A DNA stretch of 64,000 bases from Abelmoschus esculentus (lineage: Eukaryota > Streptophyta > Magnoliopsida > Malvales > Malvaceae), in NCBI GenBank assembly GCA_035048815.1, contig JAUCBN010000005.1, positions 15,278,517 through 15,342,516 of the forward strand. Reading direction: 5' to 3'. Of this stretch, positions 39,262 through 52,400 are shown piece by piece (positions within the stretch are counted from its first letter, which is position 1; each line of letters opens with the position of its first letter). A model generated the notes under the pieces. That model made no database searches. It had not been told where the DNA came from and saw only the letters and a list, made by a program, of their open reading frames with translations. The position numbers and the translations under genes are program-made.

Positions 39262-40472
39262 CAACCTCCGCCGAAGAGTTTTTTCCGATGCTCATCCCAG
39301 CTCTATCAATAGAAGCCCTAGCCGAAAATCGAGTCTGCTTGGACCTAGTGCCCTCATTAGAGGGTGGTGTGCGTTTGGTGCCTCTATTCGAGGTTGTTCT
39401 AACACTTCGTTTGGGGGTAGGCGTAGATTCCAACCATGCAGCCGCCGCCTGGAAGTCTAGATCATTGGCGAGTTCTGTTTCTAATTGTTGAAGGTCTGGA
39501 CCCAATAGGCCAAAGTCATCTGTACCGTCTAGATCCAAACCTTTTAAATGTGTATCTTTTAGAATATTTCATTGAGAAACATTGCTTGGAACATTCTCAG
39601 GGCCGTTCCAATTGTTGTTGGTGACGGACTGGTTGGAAGTTTGGGGCAAGATTGGCATAGGCTAAGTATGGGATTGAGTGTTAGTAAGGTAACGGATCCT
39701 ACCTCTTTATGTGGGTTGCGCGTCTTTCTTTTAGGAACATAGTGAAGCCAGTCTCCATATTGGAGTTGCACAGGTTGAGTCTCGATCAGAACAGTACAGA
39801 AATTCATTGAATGGCCAACTCTTCCACAACACTGACATATTGTGGAAAGACGTTCATATTGAAGTGGGAAAATTCTGGTAGAAACACCCCCACCGATGGA
39901 GACACAACGTCTAATAGGTTTCGTAACGTCTAGAGTTAAACCAACTTGAAGGTATTCATACATGTTAAAGTCAATTTTCCTTGTATCGATTTTTGTGACT
40001 GTTCCAATTAAGGCCCCAAGTGATACCCAATGTTATGGGCAGACTCCTCCGAAGCGAGAAGGATATAGGAAATGTTATAAATACGGGCCCAAATATTCAT
40101 TGTGGTGAAGGAATATTCATCAGGGGTGATTTTAGAATTATATTGTACCAATTCTAACCACTCCTCCTTGTAGGTCCAAGGCCCCCTGGCCAGGATATCC
40201 TCTTTAATTTTCTCAGCTTTGAAACGGATGAGAAACAAACGATGCTTCAAAACTCTCATAGAAAGTAGTTTAGCTGGAGTCTATATTCTGGTAAAAGCTT
40301 TAACTATCACCTGGTCATCTATATCCTTTGAGGTTATAAGGTTCCTTAAGAGGATGGTTTGTGTATCTTTTTTAGAAGATTCCCAAGGTAAACTAGGTTG
40401 AAAAATAGCAGATTGTTCTTCTTCAGTGAATTGAACATTCCCAAGTTGTTGAAGGAAAGATTTTGTATCTAT
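39233..40472 (-). pseudogene. LINE-1-type ORF1 (DUF4283 and zinc knuckle), broken
   Basis: Nucleic-acid-binding ORF1 protein of a plant L1 LINE. The likely start (IDTKSFLQQLGN, ATA where ATG is expected at 40,470-40,472) is followed by a DUF4283-like domain (MRVLKHRLFLIRFK, GPWTYKEEWLELVQ, NIWARIYN). Then comes a CCHC knuckle, CQCCGRVGHSMNFC, fitting C-x2-C-x4-H-x4-C, and an acidic and serine-rich tail (DLQQLETELANDLDFQ). Breaks: an in-frame TAG at 40,281-40,283, a one-base loss near 40,013 after GYHLG, and a further frameshift plus TGA around 39,545-39,600. The tail shares a layout with the LINE ORF1 at 57,331. ORF2 should follow to the left but is replaced by other retroelement sequence near 39,262, so this LINE lacks its reverse transcriptase. 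Confidence 0.88.
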
Positions 40473-42630
40473 GAAAAATTGGTTGTGAAAAACGGAAATA
40501 AAATAGATAGAAACAAGTGGAAGGTTCGAAAAAGGCAAAGAGATTTTTGGAGATGGAAGATATTGGGTGCAAAGGATGGTTATATATAGCGGGATAGAAA
40601 GTGTTTGAGAATGAGTTGTATTAGAACTAAAAATATGGAGTTCATGGTAAGGGTAATTAATATAATTAACAAAGTGAAATTGAATTACAATAAAAGTATG
40701 ATAAAAGAGTTTTTGATAAAGGTAATTAGTAAGTTGAAACCAAGTGAATTTCTTTGGAGAAGAAATATGATAATGAATAAACTTATTAAATGAAAATTGA
40801 GGAGTCCTCATTGGGATTGGAATAGGTTTCTTTTTGGATGATACAGTACCAAAGACAAGTTGAGATTGAGTAGAGAATGTATTGCATTGAGTATAAAAGG
40901 AGCTACTAATAGAGTGACAACTTACCATGGACCATAACCTATCATCGATAAAGATGTGGGTATTGTATACAAAGTGTGACAAGCATGGTAGCAGCCATGT
41001 TAGTATCCAAATAATCACTAGGAGAGTGTTATGAAGGATGTTGGTAGGCATATTCATAGAATTTAAACCATAAAAGGTGTTGGAGAAATCCCTTTGAAAG
41101 GGTGGTATAAGTACCGTAGGCACAAAAGAGAGGAGAAGACGTGGGAAGACCGGAAAGTGGCTATGTGACAAAACATGTATTATGAGTTGCACAAAATATA
41201 CACCGTGAGAGATGTTGGAGTGCCCCCATGATGTGTCGTTACCAACATAGACGAGGTGATAATGAAGAACCTTAAAAGGCTTAGATAAGATAAAACACCA
41301 TGAGAGGAGTTGGAGAAATCCCCAAACAAGGGTGGTATAGATAGAAAACTAATTATGATGTTATATGAACAGAAATTGAGAAGATGATAAAGAAAGATAA
41401 TGGTGAAACCTAGTGAACGTCCATTGATCATCCTATGTAAAATAACAAACTAAACAATGATGCAAACAAGGGAAAACACAAAAAAAGAGTTATGGAGATC
41501 GAAAATACATACCTTTATGGACAGATGTAGGATAGGGATAGGAGTCAACCTTCCTCTCTCAGAAGGTGAGCTAGATAAGCCTGATTCTGGGGTTGATGTC
41601 AGACAATCAGCAACAAGAGAACAATGAGCGCAGGGGCCTTCTGAAAGCACCTTTGTTTCCGATAACACCCTTGTCGCTGGAAGGAAAGAGGCCGAGCGAC
41701 AACATGCCACTACCATTGCCAAAATCGTCCGGTAACAGAAGCAACAAAAATAGATTGTCGTTGCCGATAAAATAGAAAAACAATTGTGCCAGAGCCTGAT
41801 CCCATCCGGGGAATGTGTTGCCGGAGAGGATTGGTGTATGTATCAGACCGGCTATAAGAGACCAGCTCCACAATAGCCGAACTCTGGACATTCAAAAAAG
41901 TAGAAGGGTAGAGAGTTTGAATATTCATGAAGCTCATAAACTTCAAGGACCCTGCCACTTCTGTAGAGAGAAGGACACTCAAAAGGGTACAACTTGATAT
42001 ATGATCGATAACTAGAGGAATATGTAGTCCAAAGACGATGGATCTAGAGGCCTCAAAACCTCCCATCGTCGTATAAACAATTGAAAAGAGAGGAAATATA
42101 GGGACAACATAATAGAATAAAATAGTGCGACAACATATCAGAAGAGATCGACTCCGGTGAGCGAGTACACCTCGCTCTCCCGAGTCATTAGGGATGATGA
42201 CGACAGAGATGATTAGACGGAGAAGAAAACTTTGCCCGGAAGAGTAGTAATTAGTATAAGAATGGGTGGATGCAAGCATCAAAACCCTAGATGGCCAAAG
42301 GAGACATAGACAGAAAGAAATAAACACACCAAATTTGGCGGTGGTGAGATCCCCATATGAGGGTAGTATGAATGCAACAAATATATTAGGAAGAGGAGAG
42401 TCATAGTCAGGTACATAAAACAAAACTTCCTCGGATGAGGTTGTAATCCGACTTGGATTCTAACTATACTTTTCGCCACTAAAGAGAAAAAGAATCTAAC
42501 TAGCAGAACGAAAGGTCTCTAATGACCAGTGAGGATCTGTGCAAAATAAAACTCAAACAAGAAACTGTATATGAATCGATCCAGAGAGTATGATCTCACA
42601 TAGAACAAAATATAGCGTAAACGAAATAGA
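40473..42630 (-). mobile_element. LINE 5' leader region upstream of ORF1
   Basis: About 2.1 kb lies upstream of ORF1 in the LINE's sense. It contains spaced copies of a hairpin-bearing motif, TTGGAGAAATCCCTTTGAAA then GGGTGGTATA, at 41,080-41,109 and 41,310-41,340, with a looser one at 42,341-42,370. A relative also occurs at 56,900-56,928 in the second LINE. Long minus-strand open frames (303 residues reaching 41,192; 237 residues at 41,710-42,423) are rich in F, S, L and I and show no domain, so they are probably chance openings. Where the LINE ends and other sequence begins before the satellite at 42,631 is not visible. Confidence 0.5.
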
Positions 42631-44172
42631 AGCACTCGAAGAGAGAAGTCATTCATCGCGACATACGCTCAATGAGAGGGTCGTTCATTCCGGTATACGC
42701 TCTAAGAAAGGGACAATTTACTATGACATGCATTCAAAGAGAGGGGTCATTCATCGCGTCATACGCTCAAATAGAGGGCTTGTCCATCAAGGTATATTCT
42801 CAAAGGGATGGACCGTTCATTATGAAATTCACACGAAGAGAGGAGTCATTCATTCTGATATGCGGTAAAAGAGACGGGTCGTCCATCACGGTATACGATT
42901 TAAGAAAGGGACCATTCACCATGACATGCACTCTTAGAGAGGAGTTATTCATCCGCGACTTATGCTCGAAGAGAGGGGTTGTCTATCACGGTATACACTC
43001 AAAGAAATGAACCATTCATTATGACATGCATTCAAAGAGAGGGGTCATTCATCGTGACATATGCTTAAAGAGAGGGGTCGTCCGTTTCGGTATAAGCTCA
43101 AATAGAGGGACCGTTCACCATGATATGCACTCGAACAGAGGGGTTATTCATCCCAACATACGCTCAAAGAGAGCGATCATCGATCATGGTATACACTCAA
43201 AGAGAGGGACCTTTCATTATAACATACACTCGAAGAGAGGGATCATTCATAACGACAAACCTTCAAAGAGAGGGGTCGTCCATCACGGTATACCCTCAAA
43301 GAGATGGACCATTCATTATGACATGCACTCGAAGAGAGGGGTCATCCTCACGGTATAGGCTCTTTGACAAGGACCGTTCATTATGACATGCACTCGAAGA
43401 AAGGGGTCCTTCATCGCGACATACACTCAAGGAGACAGGTCGTCCATCACGATATACGCTCAAAGATAAGGACCATTCACCATGACATGCACTCGAAAAG
43501 CGTTCATTCATCACGACATACGCTCAAAGAGAGGAGTTGTCCATCATCACATACGCTCAAAGAGAGGGACCGTTCACCATGTCATGCACTCGAAGAAAAG
43601 GATCATTCATTGCAACATACGCTCAAAGTGAAGGGTCATCAATCACGGTATACACTCAAAGAGAGGGACCTTTCATTACAACATGCACTCGAAGAGATTG
43701 ATAATTCATTGTAACATACGCTCAAAAAGTGGGTCGTCCATCACGGTATACGCTCTAAGAAGGTGACCGTTCATTATGACATGTATTAGAAGAGTGCGGA
43801 TATTCATCACGACATACCCTCAAAGAGAGGAGTCGTCTATCAAGGTATAAGTTTGAAGGGAGGGACAGTGCATTATGAAATGCAATCGAAGAGAAGGGTC
43901 TTTCATTGCAACATACGCTTAAAAAGAGGAGTCATCCATCACGGTATACGCTCTAAGAAAGGGACCATTCATTATGAAAATCACTCAAAGAGAGAGGTCT
44001 TTCATTGCGACATATGCTCAAAGAGACGGGTCGTTTGTCACGGTATACGCTCAAAGAGATCGTTACCATGTCCAGCACTCGAAGAGCGATCATTCATCGC
44101 GACATATGCTCAAAGAGAGGGGTCATTCTTTACAACATATACTTGAAGAAAGGGGCATTCACCGCAGCATAT

Positions 44173-44472
44173 TGTCACGGACCGTTCGTCTGACTACGCA
44201 AGACCGAGCGAGATGCTTTCTGGCGGTGCTTAATGCATGAGAGTGGGATAGCAATAAGAATGTAGTACGTACCGAGTAGTCATCCTATCATGGGATGGGC
44301 ATGCTGATTGCGCACCACACTGGTCGGGAGCTGCCCCCGCTTCCCTGATGAGCCCATGGGAGGACGAAACCAGTGAGCGTCGGAGATCATTAAGGCTGAT
44401 CCTCGGGTCTGCGAGAGACCTGATGTGCCGCACGGGTAGAAGTTCCTGTGCCAAAACTCTAACCCTATAACA
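44173..44472 (+). mobile_element. 300-bp 5' LTR inside satellite B
   Basis: GC-richer unique block opening TGTCACGGACC and closing CCCTATAACA, so it has TG...CA ends. It is directly followed by a methionine-tRNA-type primer site. This order makes it a 5' LTR in plus orientation. The left side cuts a satellite B subunit after CCGCAGCATAT. No second LTR exists nearby and no target duplication could be recognised. Confidence 0.72.
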
Positions 44473-44787
44473 AGTGATATCAGAGTAAGGCTGTGTGCTA
44501 GCTGTTGGGTTTGCCGAGCGCCTCATATGCTGTGGAGCGAGTCGTGTGGACGAGCGTGTTAGCTCGCACCCCAATAAAAGGAGAGTGTGTGCAAGTAGGT
44601 CCTCTAGAGACGAGGACGGGTAGGCAGGAAGCCGTAGCAAAAGTTCTCTAGATGGTTGATCTGCAATGGGACACCTTGTTGAAGTGGCGAGTGGCCATGA
44701 GGTGGTTGAGATCTGCAATGGACACCTTGTTGAAGTGGCGAGTGCCATGAGGTGGTTGCAAGTAGACCTGTGCCCAACATCGGAGGG
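44473..44787 (+). mobile_element. Primer-binding site and truncated internal region of the same element
   Basis: Starts AGTGATATCAGAG, one base away from the common AGTGGTATCAGAG primer site (G to A). About 300 bp of leader follow, including a near-perfect tandem duplication of about 50 bp (GATCTGCAATGGGACACCTT... at about 44,658 and 44,709; the second copy lacks two single bases). It ends at ACATCGG where satellite B resumes. No gag start can be recognised. A 214-residue minus-strand frame across it has no known domain and is ignored. Confidence 0.68.
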
Positions 44788-45496
44788 ACTGTTCATTATG
44801 ATATGCACTAGAAGAGAGGGTTCATTCACCGTGACATATGCTAAAAAAGAGGGGTCTTCCATCACTGTATACACTCAAATGGAGGGACCGTTCATTATGA
44901 CATGCACTAGAAGAGAGGGGTCTTTCATCGCAACATACGCTCGAAGAGTTGGGTCGTCCAACGCGGTATACGCTCTAAGAAACGGACCGTTCATTATGAC
45001 ATTCATTAGAAGAGAGGGGTTATTCATCGAGACTTATACTCAAAGATAGGGGTCGTCCATCACGGCATACGCTTAAAGAGAGGGACCGTTCATTATGACA
45101 TACACTCGAAGAAAGGTTTAATTCATCGCGACATACACTCAAAGAGAGGGGTTGTCCATCAAATGATACGCTCAAAGAGAGGGACCATTCATTATGACAT
45201 GCACTCGAAGTGATGGGTTATTCATCAGGATATACACTCAAAGAAAGGGACCATTTATTATGACATACACTTGAAGAGAGGGGTCATTCATTGCAACATA
45301 TGCACAAAGATAGAGGTTGTCCATCACGACATTCGCTCAAAGAGAGAGACTGATCATTATGACATACTCTCGAAGAAAGGGGTCATTCATCGTAACATAC
45401 GCTCAAAGATAGGGGTCGTCCATCACGATATACGCTCGAAGATAGGGGTCGTCCATCATGTTATACGCTCGAAGATAGGGGTCAACCATCACGGTA

Positions 45497-47042
45497 TATG
45501 TTCAAATTTTAACCGATTAAAAATCTAAAACTTAAGATTAATCTGTATAATTTTGTTCAAAAGCCTATAATTAACTATTTGAACTCATAAAATTTGATTT
45601 AATAACATTTTATTATCGTTTTGTTGGGATTAAAATGTGCTAGTCTAAATGGGCTTTATAGAGAGAGAATTCGTTCAAATTTTAACCGAGCAAAAAGTTG
45701 AAAATTTGAGATTAATCTGTATAATTTTGTTCAAAAGCTCATAGTTAACTAATTGAACTCATAAAATTTGATTTAATAACATTAGGTTGTCATTTTTTGG
45801 AGATTAAAACGTGCAAGTATGAATGAGCTTTCTAGAGAGAGAATTCATTCAAATTTTAACTATGTAAAAAGCTAAAAATTTGAGATTAATCTGTATAATT
45901 TTATTCAAAAGCCCATAATTAACTAGTTGAACCCATAAAATTTGATTTAATAACATTTGGTTGTCGTTTTGTTGGGATTAAAAGTGCTTATCCAAATGGG
46001 TTTTATAGAGAATCCGTTCAAATTTTAACCGAATGAAAAACTAAAAAAATTATATTAATCTGTATAATTTTGTTTAAAAGCACATAATTAACTATTTGAA
46101 CTCATAAAATTTGATTTAGTCACATTTGGTTTTCATTTTGTTGGAATTAAAACGTGCATGCCTAAATGGGATTTATAGAGAATTCGTTCAAATTTTAACC
46201 AAGTAAAAAGCTGAAAATTTTAGATTAATGTGTATAATTTTGTTCAAAAGCCCATAATTAACTATTTGAACTCATAAAATTTGATTTAATAACATTTGGT
46301 TGTCGTTTTTTGGGGATTAAAATGTGCAAATCTAAATGGACTTTTATAGAGAATCTATAACTATTTTAACCGAGTAAAAAGCTAAAAATTTGAGATCAAT
46401 CTATATAATTTTATTCAAAAGCCCATAATTAACAATTTGAACAAATAAAATTTGATTTAATAACAGTTGGTTGTCGTTTTGTTGGGATTAAAACGTACAA
46501 ATCTAAATGAACTTTTATAGAGAATCTGTAACTATTTTAACCGAGTAAAAAGCTGAAAATTTGAGATTAATCTATATAATTTTATTCAAACACCCATAAT
46601 TAACTATTTGAACTCATAAATTTTGATTTAATAACGTTTGATTATCGTTTTGGAGGGATTAAAACGTTCATGTCTAAATGGACTTTATAGAGAATCCATT
46701 CGAATTTTAACCATCTAAAGAACTAAAAATTTTAGATTAATCTGTATAATTTGGTTCAAAAGCCCATAGTTAACTATTTAAACTCATAAAATTTGATTTA
46801 AATATCATTTCTTTTTCGTTTTGTTAGGATTAAAACGTGCATGTCTAAATGAGCCTTATAGAGAATTCGTTCGAATTTTAACCGAGTAAAAAGAAGGAAA
46901 TTTGAGATTTATCTGTATAATTTTATTCAAAAGCATATAATTAACTATTTGCACTCATAAAATTTAATTTAATAACATTTGGTTATGGTTTTATTCTTAT
47001 TAAAACGTGTTTTTCTAAATGACTTTATAGAGTATCCGTTCA
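45497..47042 (+). repeat. Satellite A, diverged block between B arrays
   Basis: About nine 170-bp A monomers in the same orientation as the main array but more diverged. Typical variants are CATTTGGTTGTCG, CTAAATGGGCTTTATAG, and GAAAATTTGAGATTAATC. The first two monomers have AGAGAGAGAATTC in place of AGAGAATCC. The block is entered from B at ...GGTATATGTTCAAATTTTAAC and left to B at ...TATCCGTTCACCAAG. Confidence 0.95.
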
Positions 47043-49464
47043 CCAAGACAAGCACTTGAAGAGAGGAGTCATTTATCGCGACATATGCTCAAAGAGAGAG
47101 GTCGTCCATCATGACATACGCTCAAGAGAGGGATCGTTCATTATGACATACACTCGAAGATAGGGGCCATTCATCGCGACATACGCTTAAAGCGAGGGGT
47201 TTAAATCACGATAGCGCTCTAAGATAGGGACCGTTCATTACGACTTTCACTCGAAGGGAAGGGACATTAATCGTGACATAATCTCAAAGAGAGGGGTCAT
47301 CCATCACGGTATACGCTCTAACAAAGGGACATTTCATTATGAAATGCGTACTAGAGGAAAGGGGACATTTATCACGACATACGCTCAAAGAGAGAGGTCG
47401 TCCATCACGGTATACGCTCAAAAGGAGGGACTGTTCATTATGACATGCTCTTGAAGAGAGAAGTCATTCATCACGACATACGCTCAAAGAGAGGGTTCGT
47501 CCATCACGGTATACGCTCTAAGAAAGGGATCATTCACTATGACATGCACTCAATGAGAGGGGTCATTCAATGCGACATACGCTGAAAGAGAGGGGTCGTC
47601 CATCACGGTATACGCTCAAAGGGATGGACCATTCATTATCACATGCACTCGAAGTGAGGAGTCATTCATCGCGACATACGCTCAAAGAGAGGAGTCGTCC
47701 ATTATCGTATACGCTCTAAGAAAGGGACCATTTACCATGTCATACACTCAAAGAGAGGGGTCGTCCATCATCGTATACGCTCTAAGAAAGGGACCATTCA
47801 CCATGTCATGCACTCAAAGAGAGGGGTCATTCATCGCGATATACGCTCAAAGAGAGGGATCGTCCATCACGATATACACTCAAAAGGAGAGACCGTTCAT
47901 TATGACATACACTCGAACAGAGGAGTTATTCGTCGCGACATATGCCCAAAGAGAGGGGTTGTCCACCACGGTATACGCTCTTAGAAAGGGACCGTTCGTT
48001 ATAACATGCACTCAAAGATAGGAGTCATTCATCTCAACATACGCTCAAAGAGAGGGGTCATCCATAACAGGATACGCTCATAGGGAGGGACAGTTCATTA
48101 TGACATGTCGTTGAAGAGGGGTCATTCATCGCGACATACGTTCAAAGAGTGGGATTGTCCATCACGGTATACACTCTAAGAAAGGTAGCCTTCATTATGA
48201 CATGCACTCGCAGAGAGGGGTCATTCATCGCGACGTACGCTCAAAGAGAGTGGTCGTCCATCATGGTATACGGTCAAAGTGAGGGACAGTTCGTTGTGAC
48301 ATACGCTCGAAGAGAGGTCTCATTCACCGTGACATATGCTCAAAGAGAGGGGTTGTCCATCACGATATAAGATCTAAGAAATTGATCGTTCTTTATGACA
48401 TTCACTCGAAAAGAGGAGTCATTCATTGTGACATTTCTCAAAGAGAGGGGTCATCCATCATGGTATATGCTCAAAGGGAGGGACCGTTCATTATGACATG
48501 TAGTCGAAGGGAGGGGTCATTCATCGGGACATATACTCAAAGAGAGGGTCGTCCATCATGGTATACGCTCTAAGAAAGGGACCGTTCATTATGACATGCA
48601 CTCGAAGAGAGGGGTCATTCATCGCGACATACGCTCAATGAGAGTTATCGTCCATCACGGTATACGCTCAAAGAGAGGGACTGTTCACCATGACATGCAC
48701 TTGAAGAGAGAGATCATTCATTGCGACATACGCTTAAAGAGAGGGGTCGTCCATCTTGGCAAAAGCTTAAAGACAGGGTCCGTTCATTATGACATATGTT
48801 CGAAGAAAGGGGTCATTCATCGCGACATACGCTCAAAGAAAGGGACAATTCAGTTTGACATACGCTCGAAAAGAGGGTTCACTCACCGTGACATATGCTC
48901 AAAGAGAGGGGTAGTCCATCACGGTACACTCAATGGGTGGGACCGTTCATTATGACATGCACTCAAAGAGAGAAGTCATTCATCGTGACATACGCTCAAA
49001 GAGAGGGGTCGTCCATCTCGATATACGCTCTAAGAAAGCGACAGTTCACTATGACATGTACTCAGAGAGAGAGGTCATTCATCGCAACATACACTCAAAT
49101 AGAGGGCATGTCCATCAAGGTATATGCTCAAAGGGATGGACCGTTCATTATGACATGCACTCAAAGTGAGGAGTCATTCATCGTGACATACGATCAAAGA
49201 GAGGGGTCATCCATCACGGTATACGATTTAAGAAAAGGACCATTCCCCATGACATACACTCTTAGAGAGGTGTCATTCATCGCGACTTACGTTTAAAGAG
49301 AGAGGGTCGTCTATCACGGTATACACTCTAAGAAAAGAACCGTTCATTACGACATGCATTCGAAGAGAGGGGTCATTCATCGCAACATATGCTCAAAGAC
49401 AGGTGTAGTCCATTACGGTATATGCTCAAATAGAGGGACCGTTCACCATGAAATATACTCAAAA
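47036..49464 (+). repeat. Satellite B array 2
   Basis: About 73 subunits of 33 bp in the same order and orientation as array 1, uninterrupted. Plus-strand frames stay open for up to 133 residues (48,895-49,296), and two frames are often open at once over the same DNA (for example 48,596-48,955 and 48,895-49,296). It passes back into satellite A around TACTCAAAAGCTCATAATTA. Confidence 0.95.
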
Positions 49465-52400
49465 GCTCATAATTAACTATTTGAACTCATAAAATTTGAT
49501 TTAATAACATTTGATTATTGTTTTTTGGGATTAAAACGACATGTCTAAATGGGCTTTATAGAGAATCCGTTCTAATTTTAACCATGTAAAAAGCTAAAAA
49601 TTTTAGATTAATTTTTATAATTTTGTTCAAAACCCATAATTAACTATTTAGACTCATAAAATTTGATTTAATAACATTTGTTTGTCATTTTGTTTGGATT
49701 AAAACGTACATTATCTAAAAAGGGTTTATAGAGAATCCGTTTGAATTTTAACTGATTAAGAAGCTGAAAATTTTAGATTAATCTGTATAATTTTATTCAA
49801 AAGCTCATAATTAACAATTTGAACTCATAAAATTTGAATTAATAACCTCTGGTTTTCATTTTATTGGGATTAAACGTGCATGTCTAAAAATTCCTAATAG
49901 AGAATCCGTTCGAATTTTAATCGAGTAAAAAGCTAAAGATTTTAGATTTGTAACACCCCAAATTTGTGCCTAGAAGTTTATAGGCCGGTTTAGAGTTCTA
50001 GTAGACCAATTTTATCAGTTTAGCCTAGTTCGGGATTAAATACTTAAAAATTAATTTTTAATCAAAATAAATTATGGGAAAATATTATAAAATCCTTAAA
50101 TAATATATATTAGACTTTGGTCAAATCAATTTTGAAAATTGACCCTTGAAACCCTAAGATTTTGAAATTAGTGACCATTTTGTCATAATTGAAAAATTTA
50201 GGGATAATTTTATGAAACAATCCAAAACTTTGGATCTTTAAGGTAATTTGATATAATCCTAATCCTAGTTGATCTAGGTTTTCCAAGAGCCTATATAAAC
50301 AACCTTTAATCCCTAGTTTTAACCTAAGTAATCAAAATTCTCTAATTTTGATCTAAAACACAAAAATTCACTTTTTAAAAATATCTCTTCTTTAAATTTC
50401 GGTTTCTTCTTCCCCAAGACAGCCTCTTCATCATTTTTTCAAGGTAAATATCCATTCTTTTTAATAAAATTTTGTTGAGAGTTGGTTGTCAACCTTGAGT
50501 AAGGAGAGTTAGGCCATTAGGAAAAGAAAAATGGTTTTTCTTTTAGCTTGAGGATGCAAGGAGTGTCGTTCTGTGAATCGTTGCAAGTTGTGAAGACCGG
50601 GTCGAGGGGGTTACAAGATTAATCTGTATAATTTTTTTCAAAAGACCATATATAGCTATTTGAACTCAAAAATTTGATTTAATAACATCTGGTTGTCATT
50701 TTTGGGATTAAAACGTGCATGTCTAAGTTGACTTTATAGAGAATCCGTTCTAATTTTAATCGAGTAAAAATCTAAAAATTTTAGATTAATTTGTATAATA
50801 TTGTTCAAAAGCTCATATATAGCTATTTGAACTCATAAAAATTGATTTAATAACATCTAGTTTTCATTTTGTTAGGATTAAAACGTGCATGTCTAAAAAT
50901 TCCTAATAGAGAATCCGTTCGAATTTTAATTGAGTATAAAGCTGAAATTTTTTTATTAATCTGTATAATTTTGTTCGAAGCCCATAGTTAACTTTTTGAA
51001 CTTATAAAATTTGATATAATAACATCTGGTTTTCGTTTTGTTGGGATAAAAACGTGCATGTCTAAAAATGCTTTAGAGAAAATCCGTTCGAATTTTAACC
51101 CAGAAAAAAGTTGAAAATTTTAGTTTAATTTGTATAATTTTTGTTCAAAATCTCATAATTAACTTTTTGAACTCATAAAATTTGATTTAATGACATCTGA
51201 TTTTCATTTTGTTGGGATTAAAACGTGCATGTCAAAAATGCTTTATAGAGAATTCGTTCTAATTTTAACCGAGTAAAATGTTGAAAATTTGAGATTAATA
51301 TGTATAATTTTGTTGAAAAGCCCATAATTAACTATTTTAACTCAAAATTTGATTTAATAACATCTGGTTTTCGTTTTGTTTGAATTAAAATGTTCATGTC
51401 CAAAAAGGCTTTATAGATAATCCGTTTGAATTTTAACCGAGAAAAAAGCTGATAATTTTAGATTGATCTGTATAATTTTGTTCAAAACCCATAATTAACT
51501 ATTTGAACTCATACAATTTTATTCAATAACATCTGGTTTTTGTTTTGCTCGGATTAAAACGTGCATGTCTAAAAAGGCTTTATAGAGGATGCATTCGAAT
51601 TTTTACCATGTAAAAAGCTAAAAATTTTAGATTAATCTTTATAATTTTGTACAAAAGCCCATAAATTAATTATTTAAACTCATAAAATTTATTTAATAAC
51701 ATCTGGTTTTCGTTTTATTGGGATTAAAACGTACATGTCTAAAAAGGCTTTATAGAGAATCCGTTCGAATTTTAGCTCAGCAAAATATTGAATTTTCTTT
51801 ATTAATCTGTATAATTTTGTTCAAAGCCATAGTTAACTTTTTGAACTTATAAAATTTGATTTAATAACATCTAGTTTTCGTTTTGTTGGGATTAAAACGT
51901 GCATGTCTAAAAATGCTTTATAGAAAATTCGTTCGAATTTTAACCCCTTAAAAAGCTAAAAATTTTAGTTTAATTTGTATAATTTTGTTGAAAAACCCAT
52001 AATTAACTATTTTAACTCATAAAATTTGATTTAATAACATCTAGTTTTCGTTTTGTTTGGATTAAAATGTGCATGTCTGAAAAGGCTTTATAGATAATCC
52101 GTTCGAATTTTAATTGAGTAAAAAGTAAAAAATTTTAGATTAATCTGTTAAATTTTGTTTAAAAGCTCATAACTAATAATTTGAATTCATAAAATTTGAT
52201 TTAATAACATCTGGTTGTCGTTTTTGGAGGATTAAAACGTGCATGTCTAAATGAGCTTTATAGAAAATTCGTTCAAATTTTAACTGAGTAAAAAGCTGAA
52301 AATTTTAGATTAATCTGTATAATTTTGTTTAAAAGCCCATAATTAACTATTTGAACTCATAAAATTTGATTTAATAACATCTGATTGTCGTTTTTTTGGG

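Larger units (their letters stand above)
42631..45500 (+). repeat. Satellite B array 1 (33-bp subunits, 99-bp trimer)
   Basis: Tandem array of 33-bp subunits, usually in a fixed order of three. They are GGGGTCGTCCATCACGGTAT(ACGCTCAAAGAGA), GGGACCGTTCATTATGACAT(GCACTCGAAGAGA) and GGGGTCATTCATCGCGACAT(ACGCTCAAAGAGA), giving a 99-bp trimer. All three share the CTCAAAGAGAGGG end. Because 33 is a multiple of three and no stop falls in the consensus, plus-strand frames stay open for up to 116 residues here, with 11-residue repeats such as SKRGVIHRDIR, SKRGVVHHGIR and SKRGTVHYDMH. The array is interrupted by an LTR fragment at 44,173-44,787 and passes into satellite A near 45,500. Confidence 0.95.

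Noticed and set aside
40281..42423. Minus-strand open frames of 303 and 237 residues as genes
   Set aside because: Only the last part of the 303-residue frame (below 40,472) resembles LINE ORF1. The rest is biased to F, S, I and L, has no domain, overlaps other frames and lies in a LINE leader.
44230..44874. 214-residue minus-strand open frame
   Set aside because: It crosses an LTR, a primer site, a leader and a satellite boundary, so it cannot be one ancestral gene.
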